A program made the position numbers and the translations under genes. A stretch of 41,023 nt of DNA. It comes from Betaproteobacteria bacterium (GTDB lineage: Bacteria > Pseudomonadota > Gammaproteobacteria > Burkholderiales > Burkholderiaceae_C). Positions 32,908 through 41,023 of this stretch are shown piece after piece. Every line of letters begins with the position of its first letter. Position 1 is the stretch's first letter. Under the pieces are notes generated by a model. The model worked only from the letters and a program-made list of their open reading frames with translations. It made no database searches and was not told the DNA's origin. The stretch lies in NCBI GenBank assembly GCA_009923315.1, contig RFTU01000017.1, positions 1-41,023 of the forward strand, in the 5' to 3' direction.

Positions 32908-32913
32908 TAGAAT
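32908..32913 (+). promoter_or_regulatory. Putative -10 box TAGAAT upstream of the YqhA-type gene
   Basis: TAGAAT within TAGAATGGC lies 39 bases before the ATG at 32953. The same 9-mer is found upstream of yebC and glnS. No -35 box is clear. Confidence 0.35.
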
Positions 32914-32952
32914 GGCGGTTTGCATTCTTGACGGCCTTCCGCCCCCAACCGC

Positions 32953-33591
32953 ATGTCTTCGTCCCCCACCGGCGGCGACGCCCAAATGGGCGCCTTGCCC
33001 CGCGCCATTTTTGCCAGCCGATGGCTGCAATTGCCCTTGTACCTGGGCCTCATCCTGGCCCAGGCGGTCTATGTCTTCCAGTTCTGGACCGAACTGGTGC
33101 ATCTGGTGGAGGCCGCCTTTGGTCATCAGGATGCCCTGGCCAGCCTGGTCAAGAGCATCGGCTACAAAGCCACGCCCATCAAGGACGCGTCCGGCACGAT
33201 CACCGGCTACGAGCCCATTGCCAAGCTCAATGAAACCATCCTGATGCTGGTGGTGCTGGGGCTGATCGATGTGGTGATGATCAGCAACCTGCTGATCATG
33301 GTGATCGTGGGCGGCTACGAGACCTTCGTTTCGCGGATGAAGCTGGAAGGGCACCCCGACCAGCCCGAATGGTTGAGCCACGTGAATGCTTCGGTGCTCA
33401 AGGTCAAGCTGGCCACGGCCATCATCGGCATCTCCTCGATCCACCTGCTCAAGACCTTCATCAACGCCGACAACTACACCGACAAGGTGCTGCTGTGGCA
33501 GACCGTGATCCACATCACCTTTCTTCTGTCGGCGCTGGCCATCGCCTTTGCCGACAGGCTGATGTCGCATGTGGCCGATCATCGTCATTGA
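32953..33591 (+). CDS. YqhA/UPF0114 family inner-membrane protein (TIGR00645)
   Basis: This 212-residue integral membrane protein of the UPF0114 family has hydrophobic segments at about 25-45, 95-125, 155-170 and 180-200. The family block LGLIDVVMISNLLIMVIVGGYETFVSR is clear, followed by HPDQPEWLSHVNASVLKVKLATAIIGISSIHLLKTF. Function is unknown; the fold has been compared with small channel or transporter proteins, without proof. A polar loop of about 35 residues around IKDASGTITGYEP sits between the first two helices. The ATG at 32953 is the natural start. A strong terminator hairpin follows 8 bases after the stop. Confidence 0.88.
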   Translation: MSSSPTGGDAQMGALPRAIFASRWLQLPLYLGLILAQAVYVFQFWTELVHLVEAAFGHQDALASLVKSIGYKATPIKDASGTITGYEPIAKLNETILMLVVLGLIDVVMISNLLIMVIVGGYETFVSRMKLEGHPDQPEWLSHVNASVLKVKLATAIIGISSIHLLKTFINADNYTDKVLLWQTVIHITFLLSALAIAFADRLMSHVADHRH

Positions 33592-33598
33592 CCCCCAC

Positions 33599-33623
33599 AA
33601 CGCCGCGTTCCTCGCGGCGTTTC
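33599..33623 (+). terminator. Rho-independent terminator-like hairpin
   Basis: aacgccgcg (33599-33607) pairs perfectly with cgcggcgtt (33613-33621) around a ttcct loop, and a short T-rich run follows. It separates the YqhA-type gene from the fumarase gene on the same strand. The T tract is short, so termination may be partial. Confidence 0.75.
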
Positions 33624-33653
33624 TCCATCTCGCAAGACCTTTCGAGGCCCCCG

Positions 33654-35180
33654 ATGAGCACCACCATCCGACACGATGACCTGGTTGAAACCGTCGCTGC
33701 TGCGCTGCAGTACATCAGCTACTACCACCCGGCCGACTACATCACGCACCTGGCGCGGGCCTATGAGCGGGAGCAAAGTCCGGCAGCCAAGGACGCCATC
33801 GCGCAGATCCTCACCAATTCCCGACTGTGCGCCGAAGGCCACCGCCCCATCTGCCAAGACACCGGCATCGTCAACGTGTTCCTCAAGATCGGCATGGAAG
33901 TGCGCTTCGAGGGCTTCAAGGGGTCGATCGAAGACGCGGTCAACGAAGGTGTGCGCCGCGGCTACCTGAACCCCGACAACAAGCTGCGAGCCTCGGTGCT
34001 GGCCGACCCGATCTTCGAGCGCAAGAACACCAAGGACAACACGCCGGCCGTGGTGCACATGACCGTGGTGCCGGGCCATACCCTGGACGTGACGGTGGCA
34101 GCCAAGGGCGGCGGCTCGGAGAACAAGAGCAAGTTCGTGATGATGAACCCCAGCGACAACCTGGTGGACTGGGTACTCAAGACGGTCCCCACCATGGGGG
34201 CGGGCTGGTGCCCACCCGGCATGCTGGGCATCGGGGTGGGCGGCACAGCCGAAAAGGCCATGCTGCTGGCCAAGCAAGCCCTGATGGACCCGATTGACCT
34301 GCACGAACTGCAAGCGCGAGGCCCACAGAACAAGCTTGAGGAGTTGCGCCTGGAGCTTTATGAGAAGGTCAACGCCCTGGGCATCGGCGCGCAGGGCCTG
34401 GGCGGGCTGACCACGGTGCTGGACATCAAGATCGCCACCTACCCCACCCACGCGGCATCCAAGCCCGTGGCGATGATTCCCAACTGCGCGGCCACGCGTC
34501 ATGCCCATGTCGTGATGGACGGCTCCGGGCCGGCCTACATGGAGCCACCCTCCTTGGATCTGTGGCCCAAGGTGAACTGGACACCCGATGCGCAAAGGAG
34601 CAAGCGAGTGGACCTCAATGGGCTGTCCGCGGCCGAAGTCGCCTCCTGGAAGCCTGGCGACACCCTGCTGCTCAACGGCAAGATGCTCACCGGGCGCGAT
34701 GCCGCGCACAAGCGTATCCAGGACATGCTGGCCAAAGGCGAGCCGCTGCCGGTGGACTTTCGAAACCGCGTCATCTACTACGTGGGCCCGGTGGACCCGG
34801 TGCGCGACGAGGTGGTCGGCCCCGCCGGCCCCACCACCGCCACGCGCATGGACAAGTTCACCGACATGATGCTCGAGAAGACGGGCCTGATCGCGATGAT
34901 CGGCAAGGCCGAGCGCGGCCCGGTGGCCATCGAGTCGATCAAGCGGCACCGCAGTGCCTACCTGATGGCCGTCGGCGGAGCGGCCTATCTGGTGGCCAAG
35001 GCCATCAAGGGTGCGCGGGTTGTCGGCTTCGAGGACCTGGGCATGGAAGCCATTTACGAATTCGATGTCAAGGACATGCCGGTCACCGTGGCCGTGGACA
35101 GCACCGGCACCAGCGTGCACGAGACCGGTCCGCGGGAATGGCAGGCCCGAATCGGCAAGATTCCCGTGACGGTGGCTTGA
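33654..35180 (+). CDS. fumA: Fumarate hydratase class I
   Basis: This 508-residue iron-sulfur fumarase reversibly hydrates fumarate to malate in the citric acid cycle. The [4Fe-4S] ligands are visible as Cys67 (RPICQDTGI), Cys186 (GAGWCPPGM) and Cys278 (IPNCAATRH). The N-terminal alpha part and C-terminal beta part (RVIYYVGPVDPV, GPTTATRMDKF, SAYLMAVGGAAYL) are fused in one chain, as in E. coli FumA. The ATG at 33654 follows GAGG at 33644-33647 and matches the family start. The stop lies 4 bases before the convergent mscS-type gene. Confidence 0.95.
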   Translation: MSTTIRHDDLVETVAAALQYISYYHPADYITHLARAYEREQSPAAKDAIAQILTNSRLCAEGHRPICQDTGIVNVFLKIGMEVRFEGFKGSIEDAVNEGVRRGYLNPDNKLRASVLADPIFERKNTKDNTPAVVHMTVVPGHTLDVTVAAKGGGSENKSKFVMMNPSDNLVDWVLKTVPTMGAGWCPPGMLGIGVGGTAEKAMLLAKQALMDPIDLHELQARGPQNKLEELRLELYEKVNALGIGAQGLGGLTTVLDIKIATYPTHAASKPVAMIPNCAATRHAHVVMDGSGPAYMEPPSLDLWPKVNWTPDAQRSKRVDLNGLSAAEVASWKPGDTLLLNGKMLTGRDAAHKRIQDMLAKGEPLPVDFRNRVIYYVGPVDPVRDEVVGPAGPTTATRMDKFTDMMLEKTGLIAMIGKAERGPVAIESIKRHRSAYLMAVGGAAYLVAKAIKGARVVGFEDLGMEAIYEFDVKDMPVTVAVDSTGTSVHETGPREWQARIGKIPVTVA

Positions 35181-35184
35181 GCAC

Positions 35185-36312
35185 CTACGGGGTGGATGCG
35201 GGAGGGGGTCCCGACCACCGCATCTCCCGCTGCGGATAGGGAATCACCACACCCTGCCCGTTCAAGACCGTCAGCAAGGCCAGGTTCACATCCGACTTCA
35301 CATTGCCGCTTCCGTTCTCCGGATCTTCAATCCAGAACGACACGATCAGTTCGAGTCCGTCCGGCCCGAACGCATCAAGATGCACCGCCGGCGGCGGTTC
35401 ACTCAACACGCGCGGCACCGCGGCGACCGCCTGAACCATGAGCGGTGACAGGCTCGACAAGCCTGTCCCGTAGGCCACCGTCACCGACGTCCGCTGCACC
35501 ACCTTGGGATCGGCCAGCGATGAGTTCTCGATCCGCTGGGTGAGCAGCACTTCATTGGGGACGATGGATTCACGCCCGTTGAGCGCGCGGATCACGGTGT
35601 AGCGGGTCTTGATGTCGGTGATGCGGCCTTCAAAGCCGTCCACGCTGACCATGTCACCGATGCGCACACTGCGCTCGGCCAGCACCACAAAACCGCTCAC
35701 ATAGTTGGCCGCCAACTTCTGCAGCCCCAGTCCGATGCCGACACCCAGGGCACCACCGAAGACGCCGAGGGCGGTCAGTGGGATTCCAGCAGCCGAAAGG
35801 GCCAACAACACGCCCACCACCCACAAGCCGGTGCGGATGATGTTGACCGCCATCTTGCGCAAGGACAGCGCCGCCGGGTCGCTGGAAGGCGCCAATCGCG
35901 TCAGCACCTGCCGCTCCACCGCGGCACTCGTCCACAACGTGACCAGCAACACGGCGACCAAGCTCAGCGCACCTTCGACCATGGTGCGCAGGCTCACCTT
36001 CACGCCACCCAGGCGCCAGTGAATCTCGTCCATCTCCTGCAGCAACAGGGGCAGCAACCCCGTCAGCCACAGCACGATGCCGCCCCAGATCACCCAGGAC
36101 CATACCCGCTGCACTCGCTTGATCGCCCGAGAGTCGGGAAACGCCGCCCGCAAGACTCGGGCCGAGCCCTGCACCACCAGCAGGGCCAGAACGATGGGCA
36201 CGGCCAAGCTCAGCAAGGCCTCCAGCAGCGCGGCCGGTTGATGCAGCAGCTCCCAGGTCCAACGGGTTTGGCCCAACCACAGGCCGCTGTCAAAAATCAA
36301 CTCAGTTCGCAT
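35185..36312 (-). CDS. MscS family mechanosensitive ion channel
   Basis: This 375-residue inner-membrane protein has about five hydrophobic helices before the pore helix. The pore-lining MscS motif is GVFGGALGVGIGLGLQKLAANYVSGFVVLAE, followed by the beta domain start RSVRIGDMVSVDGFEGRITDIKTRYTVIRALNGRESIVPNEVLLTQ. Such channels open under membrane tension and release solutes in hypo-osmotic shock. It is larger than E. coli MscS (286) because of extra N-terminal helices. It follows the HDAC-like gene by 9 bases, so the two are likely one operon, although no functional link is known to me. Confidence 0.92.
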   Translation of the reverse strand: MRTELIFDSGLWLGQTRWTWELLHQPAALLEALLSLAVPIVLALLVVQGSARVLRAAFPDSRAIKRVQRVWSWVIWGGIVLWLTGLLPLLLQEMDEIHWRLGGVKVSLRTMVEGALSLVAVLLVTLWTSAAVERQVLTRLAPSSDPAALSLRKMAVNIIRTGLWVVGVLLALSAAGIPLTALGVFGGALGVGIGLGLQKLAANYVSGFVVLAERSVRIGDMVSVDGFEGRITDIKTRYTVIRALNGRESIVPNEVLLTQRIENSSLADPKVVQRTSVTVAYGTGLSSLSPLMVQAVAAVPRVLSEPPPAVHLDAFGPDGLELIVSFWIEDPENGSGNVKSDVNLALLTVLNGQGVVIPYPQREMRWSGPPPASTP

Positions 36313-36321
36313 GACCCATCC

Positions 36322-37257
36322 TCAAACACCGGCCAGTACGCGCAGGTGCGCAGCCACGCTGCGCGCCAGCGCGTCCAGGTGATAGCCACCTTCCAGGCAA
36401 GACACCACGCGCCCCTGGGCGTGTTGCTGCGCCACGTCCATCAATCGGCCCGTGATCCAAGCGTAGTCATCCTCGACCAAGCCCAGTTGCGCCAGGCCAT
36501 CATCGCGATGGGCATCAAAGCCGGCGGAGATGAACATCATCTCCGGCCGGAAGGCTTCGAGCCTGGGCAACCAATGCTGTTCGATCAAGGCCCGGATGGC
36601 CGCGCCCTGCGTGTACGGCGCCACGGGCAGGTTCATCAGGTTGCTCGCCGAGGGCACCGCGCCGCTGTACGGGTACAGGGGGTGTTGGAAGAAGCTGCAC
36701 ATGAGGATGCGCGGGTCGCCCGCCACGATGTCTTCAGTACCGTTGCCATGGTGCACATCAAAATCGATGATGGCCACGCGCTGCAGGCCTCGAGCCTCCA
36801 GGGCATGCAGGGCGGCCACCGCCACGTTGTTGAAGAAGCAGAACCCCATCACCTGCCGACGCGTGGCATGGTGACCTGGTGGACGCACACAGCAAAACGC
36901 ATTGCGCACGTCGCCCTCAATCACCGCATCGGTAGCCGCCACCGCTGCGCCGGCCGCCCGGGACACAGCCGCAGCCGTGTGCGGGCAGGCCGAGGTATCG
37001 GGGTCCAGGGCCAAAGTGTCCTGTCCCGTCTGCAAACGCTTGAGCAGGGCACAGAGTTCACGCACATGTTCGGCGTCGTGGGCCCGCTCCAGCGCCTGCT
37101 GGCCCACCTCCGGCGCTTGCCGCCACTGCAACACCGCATCCAGGCCGGTCGCCCTCAGGTGTTCTTCAATGGCGACCAAGCGTTCGGGGGATTCCGGATG
37201 CCCTTGGCCCATGTCGTGAAGCCGACAGTCGCGGTGGGTATAGAACGCCGTGGTCAT
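36322..37257 (-). CDS. Histone deacetylase-like amidohydrolase
   Basis: This 311-residue member of the arginase/deacetylase superfamily (class II HDAC-like) removes acyl groups from lysine side chains or polyamines in related enzymes. Active-site parts are the histidine pair in RPPGHHA (His129, His130) and the zinc ligands Asp167 and His169 (DFDVHHGNG) and Asp248 (SAGFDAH). The substrate rim EGGYHLDALARSV is also present. Bacterial substrates include acetylpolyamines and acetyl-lysine; which applies is unknown. The start at ATG 37257 (MTTAFYTHRDCRLHDMGQGHPE) is clear. A 34-base gap separates it from the divergent transglycosylase gene. Confidence 0.93.
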   Translation of the reverse strand: MTTAFYTHRDCRLHDMGQGHPESPERLVAIEEHLRATGLDAVLQWRQAPEVGQQALERAHDAEHVRELCALLKRLQTGQDTLALDPDTSACPHTAAAVSRAAGAAVAATDAVIEGDVRNAFCCVRPPGHHATRRQVMGFCFFNNVAVAALHALEARGLQRVAIIDFDVHHGNGTEDIVAGDPRILMCSFFQHPLYPYSGAVPSASNLMNLPVAPYTQGAAIRALIEQHWLPRLEAFRPEMMFISAGFDAHRDDGLAQLGLVEDDYAWITGRLMDVAQQHAQGRVVSCLEGGYHLDALARSVAAHLRVLAGV

Positions 37258-37264
37258 CGGCCCG

Positions 37265-37270
37265 ATTGTC
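37265..37270 (-). promoter_or_regulatory. Putative -10 box GACAAT close to the HDAC-like gene start
   Basis: GGCGACAATCGGGCC on the minus strand places GACAAT only 7 bases before the ATG. If used, transcription would start at about the start codon, giving a leaderless message. Resemblance only. Confidence 0.25.
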
Positions 37271-37291
37271 GCCGGGCTTGCCAGGGGTAGC

Positions 37292-38479
37292 ATGAAGCCC
37301 ATGATCGACCAAACATCTGGGCGATGGGCGGTCACGCTGCTCATCGCCTTTGCCATGCTGCATGGGCCCGGTTCAGCCGTGGCCAAGCCCAAGGACCCCG
37401 ATGCCCGAGCCTCAGCGCCCACCGGTATCGAACGCGCCAAGCGCTACGTCGACCGCGAGGAGGTCCAACGGTTCGCCGAGGAAGTGGCGGCGCGCCACGG
37501 TTGGAGCGCCGAGACCACCCTGCGCACGCTCTCTCAGGCCCGATACCTGCCCCGGGTGGCGCAGCTCATCATGCCGCCCCCGGTGGGCACGGCCAAGAAC
37601 TGGGCGGCTTACCGCAATCGCTTCGTGGAGCCCAAACGGCTGCAGGCGGGGGTGCAATTCTGGAGTGCCCACGACCGCCTGCTGCGCCGAGCCGAGCTTC
37701 AGACGGGCGTGCCGGCCTGGCTGATCGTGGGGATCATCGGTGTGGAGACCTACTACGGCCGACACTTGGGCAGCTTTCGCGTGCTGGACGCACTGGCCAC
37801 CCTGAGCTTTGATTTTCCGAGTGGGCGCAGCGACCGCAGCGCCTTTTTCCGCAGCGAGCTGGAGGCCCTATTGGTGTGGGCACACCGGGAAGGCCGGGCA
37901 CCACAGGACATCAAAGGGTCCTACGCTGGGGCGATCGGCTGGCCCCAATTCATGCCCAGCAGCATCCTGCAGCACGCCGTGGACTTTGATGGCGACGGCC
38001 ATATCAACCTGGAGCGCAACATGGCCGATGTGATCGGCAGCGTGGCGCAGTTTTTGAAGAACCATGGGTGGACCCCGGGGCTGCCCACGCACTACAGCGT
38101 GGAGCCGCCGCTGGACGAAGCCGCGCGGGCTGAACTGCTCGGGCCGGACATCGTGCCGAGCTTCTCGCCTCAGGAAATGACGGCCAGGGGCGCGGTGCTG
38201 CACGAACGTGCAATGGACCACCCCGGACCGCTGGCCCTGGTGAGCTTGGAAAACGGCGGCGCTGCGCCGACCTATGTGGCGGGTACCCGCAACTTCTACG
38301 CCGTGACCCGCTACAACTGGTCCAGCTACTACGCGCTGGCGGTGATTGAATTGGGGCGCGAGGTGCAGGAAGCCCGACTTCAGGCCGCCAAGGCCCCAAC
38401 GCGCGAGAAGGCCAAAGGTGCCGCCGGGGCCAACGCCCGCGCAGGGCAGGCACGCCCCACCTCACCTACGGCACGCTGA
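37292..38479 (+). CDS. mltB: Lytic murein transglycosylase B (soluble form)
   Basis: This 395-residue periplasmic enzyme cleaves peptidoglycan glycan chains to 1,6-anhydromuramic ends. A signal peptide covers about residues 1-31 (LLIAFAMLHGPGSAVA). It has no lipobox cysteine, so unlike E. coli MltB it is probably not a lipoprotein. The catalytic glutamate is Glu152 in IIGVETYYGRHLG; GSYAGAIGWPQFMPSS and FDGDGHINLERNMADVIGSVAQFL are family blocks, as is the ending TRYNWSSYYALAVIELG. A Lys/Ala-rich tail of about 35 residues follows. ATG 37292 has AGGGG at 37283-37287. The 3' end overlaps the convergent comEC gene by 14 bases. Confidence 0.93.
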   Translation: MKPMIDQTSGRWAVTLLIAFAMLHGPGSAVAKPKDPDARASAPTGIERAKRYVDREEVQRFAEEVAARHGWSAETTLRTLSQARYLPRVAQLIMPPPVGTAKNWAAYRNRFVEPKRLQAGVQFWSAHDRLLRRAELQTGVPAWLIVGIIGVETYYGRHLGSFRVLDALATLSFDFPSGRSDRSAFFRSELEALLVWAHREGRAPQDIKGSYAGAIGWPQFMPSSILQHAVDFDGDGHINLERNMADVIGSVAQFLKNHGWTPGLPTHYSVEPPLDEAARAELLGPDIVPSFSPQEMTARGAVLHERAMDHPGPLALVSLENGGAAPTYVAGTRNFYAVTRYNWSSYYALAVIELGREVQEARLQAAKAPTREKAKGAAGANARAGQARPTSPTAR

Positions 38480-41023
38480 AGGGCGTGGTAGGGGGCATGC
38501 TGAGGGGCATGCTGAGGGGCATGTGTTCATGCCAATGGCGAGGCTGAACCGTCCGCCAACACTGCAACTCCTCGCCGCGCCAACGCAGGGCCCCGCACCC
38601 GGGGCTGCTCCACAGGGGAATGCCCAGCGCTGCATATCGCGCCACCACCGGTGGCGCCGGGTGGCCGTAGCGGTTGCGGTAGCCCGCCTGCGCCAAGGCC
38701 CACTGCGGCTGCACCGCCCGCAAGAACGGTTCGGTGGACGAGGTGCGGCTGCCATGGTGGGGCACCACCAGGCCGTCCGCCCGCAGCGGCGGCACGGCAG
38801 GCGCTCGCACCAAGGCCTGCTCCTGTTCCCGCTCGATGTCTCCGGTCAGCAGCAGCGAGCGCCCCTCGGCATCTTCAATCCGCAACACGCAGCTCAGGGC
38901 GTTGGGCTTGAGCCTGGGGCCTTCATCGCCAAAGGGGTGCAGCACCTCAAAGCCCACACCATCCCAGCGCCAGGACTGCCCTCGCCGACAGGGCTCGTGG
39001 GGAACCGCCGATTTCAAGAGCGGATGGGAAGGGTCCAGACTGGAACGCAAGCGCGCCACCGGCAGCCCCTGGAGTACGGATGCGGCACCCCCCGCATGGT
39101 CCAAGTCGCGGTGCGTCACCACCAGTTCGTCCAGGCCTCGCACTCCCAGGTGGCGCAAGACGGGCAGCACCACGCGATCACCGGCATCACGACCCTCGCC
39201 CCAGGCAGGTCCTGCATCCAACAACAGCGCGTGGTGTCGGGTGCGCACCAGCACCGCACTGCCTTGCCCCACATCCAGGGCCCACATCTCAAATCGACCC
39301 GGCGGGGGCCGCTGCGGCGGCGGTAACAGCAGGGGCACCATCAAGGCCAGGCCGCTCAGGCGCAGTCCCAGCGGCAGCCGCATCAGGGCCAAGGCTGCAC
39401 CCAGGAGCGCCCCGGCCAAAGCCCAGGGGCCGCTGCCAGGAACGCTCACCACGGCACCCGGCAGGCTCACCAGTGCGGCCATCGTGAACCTCAAGGGATC
39501 GACCACCCAAGGCAGCAGGGCCCAGATCGGTGGCCACAGGATGCCCAGCATGCACAGCGGCGTCAGCAGCAGGGTGATCCAGGGCAAGGCCACCAGATTG
39601 CCCAGCACCCCGACCACCGACAGTTCGCCGAAGCAGGCAGCGGCCAAGGGTGCCAGACCCACCGCCGTGATGACCTGGGTGCGGATGGATCGCCACGCCA
39701 GCTGTGGCCAAGCCCCCATCGCTTGACGCGGCAGGCCGGCGGCCGCCGAGGCCGTGCCCGGTGGGCGTGTGGCGGTGATGGAGACCGTCTCACCCCAGTG
39801 GGCCGGTGGCAGCATCCGATCACCAGCCAACAGCAGCAGACCAACGGCCGCAAAGGACAACCAAAATCCCGCCTGCCACACCGCCCACGGATCAAGGACC
39901 ACGATCGGTGCGGCCGCCACGATCCACACCGCCATCGCCGGCCAATTCAGGCTGAGTGTGCGGGCCAGGCCGACCACCGCCAGCATCCACACCGTTCGCT
40001 GGGCCGGCAGGCCCCATCCGGCCAGCAGGGCATAGGCCAGCGCCAGGCACCATCCGACCCACACGCCTGCCCATGGTGCCGGACACAACAGGCAAGCACG
40101 CGGCCAGCGCCGCCACAGCCACGCCACCAGCGGCGCAGTCAGTGCCGCGAAGATGGTGATGTGGGCGCCGCTGATCGACAGGGCATGGGCCACGCCTGCG
40201 GCCCGAAAGAGCTGCCAGTCTGCCGCGTCCACCGATGATTGGTCGCCGATGGTGAGCCCCGCCACCAGACCGGCCAGCGCGTCATCGCGAACATGGGCGT
40301 CGATTCGATCGCGCAAGGCAGCACGCCCGCGCGCGGTGTCGGGCCATGCGGATGAGGCGGTGTCCAGACGCCGAGCCAGTCCTCGGTGACCAGAGGACAC
40401 CGAGCCGGATGCGCCCAGATCTTGCTCCAGGAACCAACGCTCGGCATCGAAGGCACCGGGGTTGAACAGGCCATGTGGCCGCTTGAGTACGGCGGGCAGC
40501 TGCCAGCGTTCACCGGGTCGAGGCTCGGGCACCGCGGCAGCCAACAACACATCGATGTGGCCATCCATCCACCAACCCAGCCAAATGCGTGGTGGCACGC
40601 CGGTCACGACGGCGCCCGAAAGCTGGTGTGCCGACTCGACCCGAAACGCGAATTGCACCCCTTGCGGCGTGCGGCGAGGCAGGTCTTGCACCACCCCCAC
40701 CAACACCAGGGGCACACCCTCCAGTGCATGGGGCAGGCGGGCCTCCAGGCGCTGCAGCGAACGCAGCCCGCTGGTGCTGTGCGCCAGGCAGGCGGCGGCC
40801 ACCAACAGCAGCACGGGCATGAGCACCGTGCGACGCCGAAATCTGCACCGTTTCGCGTGCTGGCGGGCCCACACCGCTGCGCCAACCGATCCGATCGGTC
40901 TGTGATCGGCCACCAAGGCGAGGATGGCCCACAGGCACACCAGCCCCAGCCCCAAGCCCCCCAGTGCCCAGAGCCAGGCGGCCGATGGCAGGCGCGGCCA
41001 CAAGACCAGGAGGGCCACACCGG
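38466..41023 (-). CDS. comEC: DNA internalization-related competence protein ComEC/Rec2 (5' end outside window)
   Basis: At least 850 residues are present and the frame is open to the window edge; a GTG at 41018 is probably internal. ComEC forms the inner-membrane channel through which single-stranded DNA enters in natural transformation. An N-terminal membrane and OB-like region (DUF4131) is followed by the competence domain (AGLVAGLTIGDQSSV, GVAHALSISGAHITIFAAL) with many helices. A C-terminal metallo-beta-lactamase-like domain comes last, with LDVGQGSAVLVRTRHHALLLDAG, VVTHRDLDHAGGA and VVPHHGSRTSST. The protein ends in a tail with MPLS repeats encoded by a 12-bp tandem repeat. Its presence suggests competence, but other com and pil genes are not in view. 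Confidence 0.93.
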   Translation of the reverse strand, partial: GVALLVLWPRLPSAAWLWALGGLGLGLVCLWAILALVADHRPIGSVGAAVWARQHAKRCRFRRRTVLMPVLLLVAAACLAHSTSGLRSLQRLEARLPHALEGVPLVLVGVVQDLPRRTPQGVQFAFRVESAHQLSGAVVTGVPPRIWLGWWMDGHIDVLLAAAVPEPRPGERWQLPAVLKRPHGLFNPGAFDAERWFLEQDLGASGSVSSGHRGLARRLDTASSAWPDTARGRAALRDRIDAHVRDDALAGLVAGLTIGDQSSVDAADWQLFRAAGVAHALSISGAHITIFAALTAPLVAWLWRRWPRACLLCPAPWAGVWVGWCLALAYALLAGWGLPAQRTVWMLAVVGLARTLSLNWPAMAVWIVAAAPIVVLDPWAVWQAGFWLSFAAVGLLLLAGDRMLPPAHWGETVSITATRPPGTASAAAGLPRQAMGAWPQLAWRSIRTQVITAVGLAPLAAACFGELSVVGVLGNLVALPWITLLLTPLCMLGILWPPIWALLPWVVDPLRFTMAALVSLPGAVVSVPGSGPWALAGALLGAALALMRLPLGLRLSGLALMVPLLLPPPQRPPPGRFEMWALDVGQGSAVLVRTRHHALLLDAGPAWGEGRDAGDRVVLPVLRHLGVRGLDELVVTHRDLDHAGGAASVLQGLPVARLRSSLDPSHPLLKSAVPHEPCRRGQSWRWDGVGFEVLHPFGDEGPRLKPNALSCVLRIEDAEGRSLLLTGDIEREQEQALVRAPAVPPLRADGLVVPHHGSRTSSTEPFLRAVQPQWALAQAGYRNRYGHPAPPVVARYAALGIPLWSSPGCGALRWRGEELQCWRTVQPRHWHEHMPLSMPLSMPPTTPFSVP
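38492..38523 (+). repeat. 12-bp tandem repeat in the 3' end of comEC
   Basis: The unit ggggcatgctga occurs at 38492-38503 and 38504-38515, and the first 8 bases recur at 38516-38523. On the comEC strand it encodes MPLSMPLSMP. Unit changes would keep the frame. Confidence 0.9.

Noticed and set aside
41016-41018. GTG as the comEC start
   Set aside because: It lies 5 bases from the window edge in an open frame; ComEC usually begins with further hydrophobic sequence, so the gene probably continues outside.

Overview
The window is high-GC DNA with densely packed housekeeping genes. The gene set and order point to a betaproteobacterium of the order Burkholderiales, probably near the Comamonadaceae or Leptothrix/Rubrivivax group. 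Indicators are the run yebC-purD-acyltransferase-hemF-nadD-rsfS-rlmH-maf-rng, a class I fumarase, type 2 ArgG, AMP-forming Acs and a Burkholderiales-type TonB receptor. This placement comes from remembered family resemblance, not from a search. I see no tRNA, rRNA, CRISPR array, phage or insertion sequence, and no gene-free stretch longer than about 235 bases.

Layout. Positions 1-348 hold the 3' end of an MsbA-type ABC exporter, followed by an AhpD-like protein at 497-1138. A minus-strand block runs from 8678 down to 1140: yebC, purD, a lysophospholipid-type acyltransferase, hemF, nadD, rsfS, rlmH, maf and rng. It links purine, heme and NAD synthesis with ribosome maturation and RNA decay. 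From 8866 the plus strand carries a YjgR/HerA-like ATPase, glnS and a class V aminotransferase. An FAH-family gene and the radical-SAM gene ygiQ lie on the minus strand at 13904-17213. An EamA transporter (+) faces an ABC exporter and TonB receptor pair (-). Next come an RluA-type pseudouridine synthase (+), then a MesD-like methionine synthase and oligopeptidase A (-). A periplasmic coiled-coil protein and an acyl-CoA ligase (-) follow, with argG (+) divergent from the ligase. After that come acs (-), a YqhA-type membrane protein and fumarase (+), MscS and HDAC-like genes (-), a MltB-type transglycosylase (+) and the 3' part of comEC (-).

The most striking observation is that three otherwise well-conserved genes (purD, hemF and the FAH-family gene) each carry one internal frame change. 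At each one a short stretch seems to be missing (roughly 35, 13 and 22 bases, estimated from family loop lengths). The conserved protein continues in another frame on the far side. Three such lesions within 10 kb of intact neighbours suggest assembly or sequencing error more than decay, but raw reads must decide. In hemF the lesion fuses the reading frame to nadD.

Other points of interest are a roughly 97-residue in-frame insertion in the catalytic core of GlnRS, and a Lys/Ala-rich RsfS tail built on a perfect 18-bp tandem repeat. There is also a MesD-like methionine synthase with no DUF1852 partner beside it, and -10-like motifs that recur upstream of several transcription units. I found no convincing new multi-gene system; this is mostly an ordinary core region.
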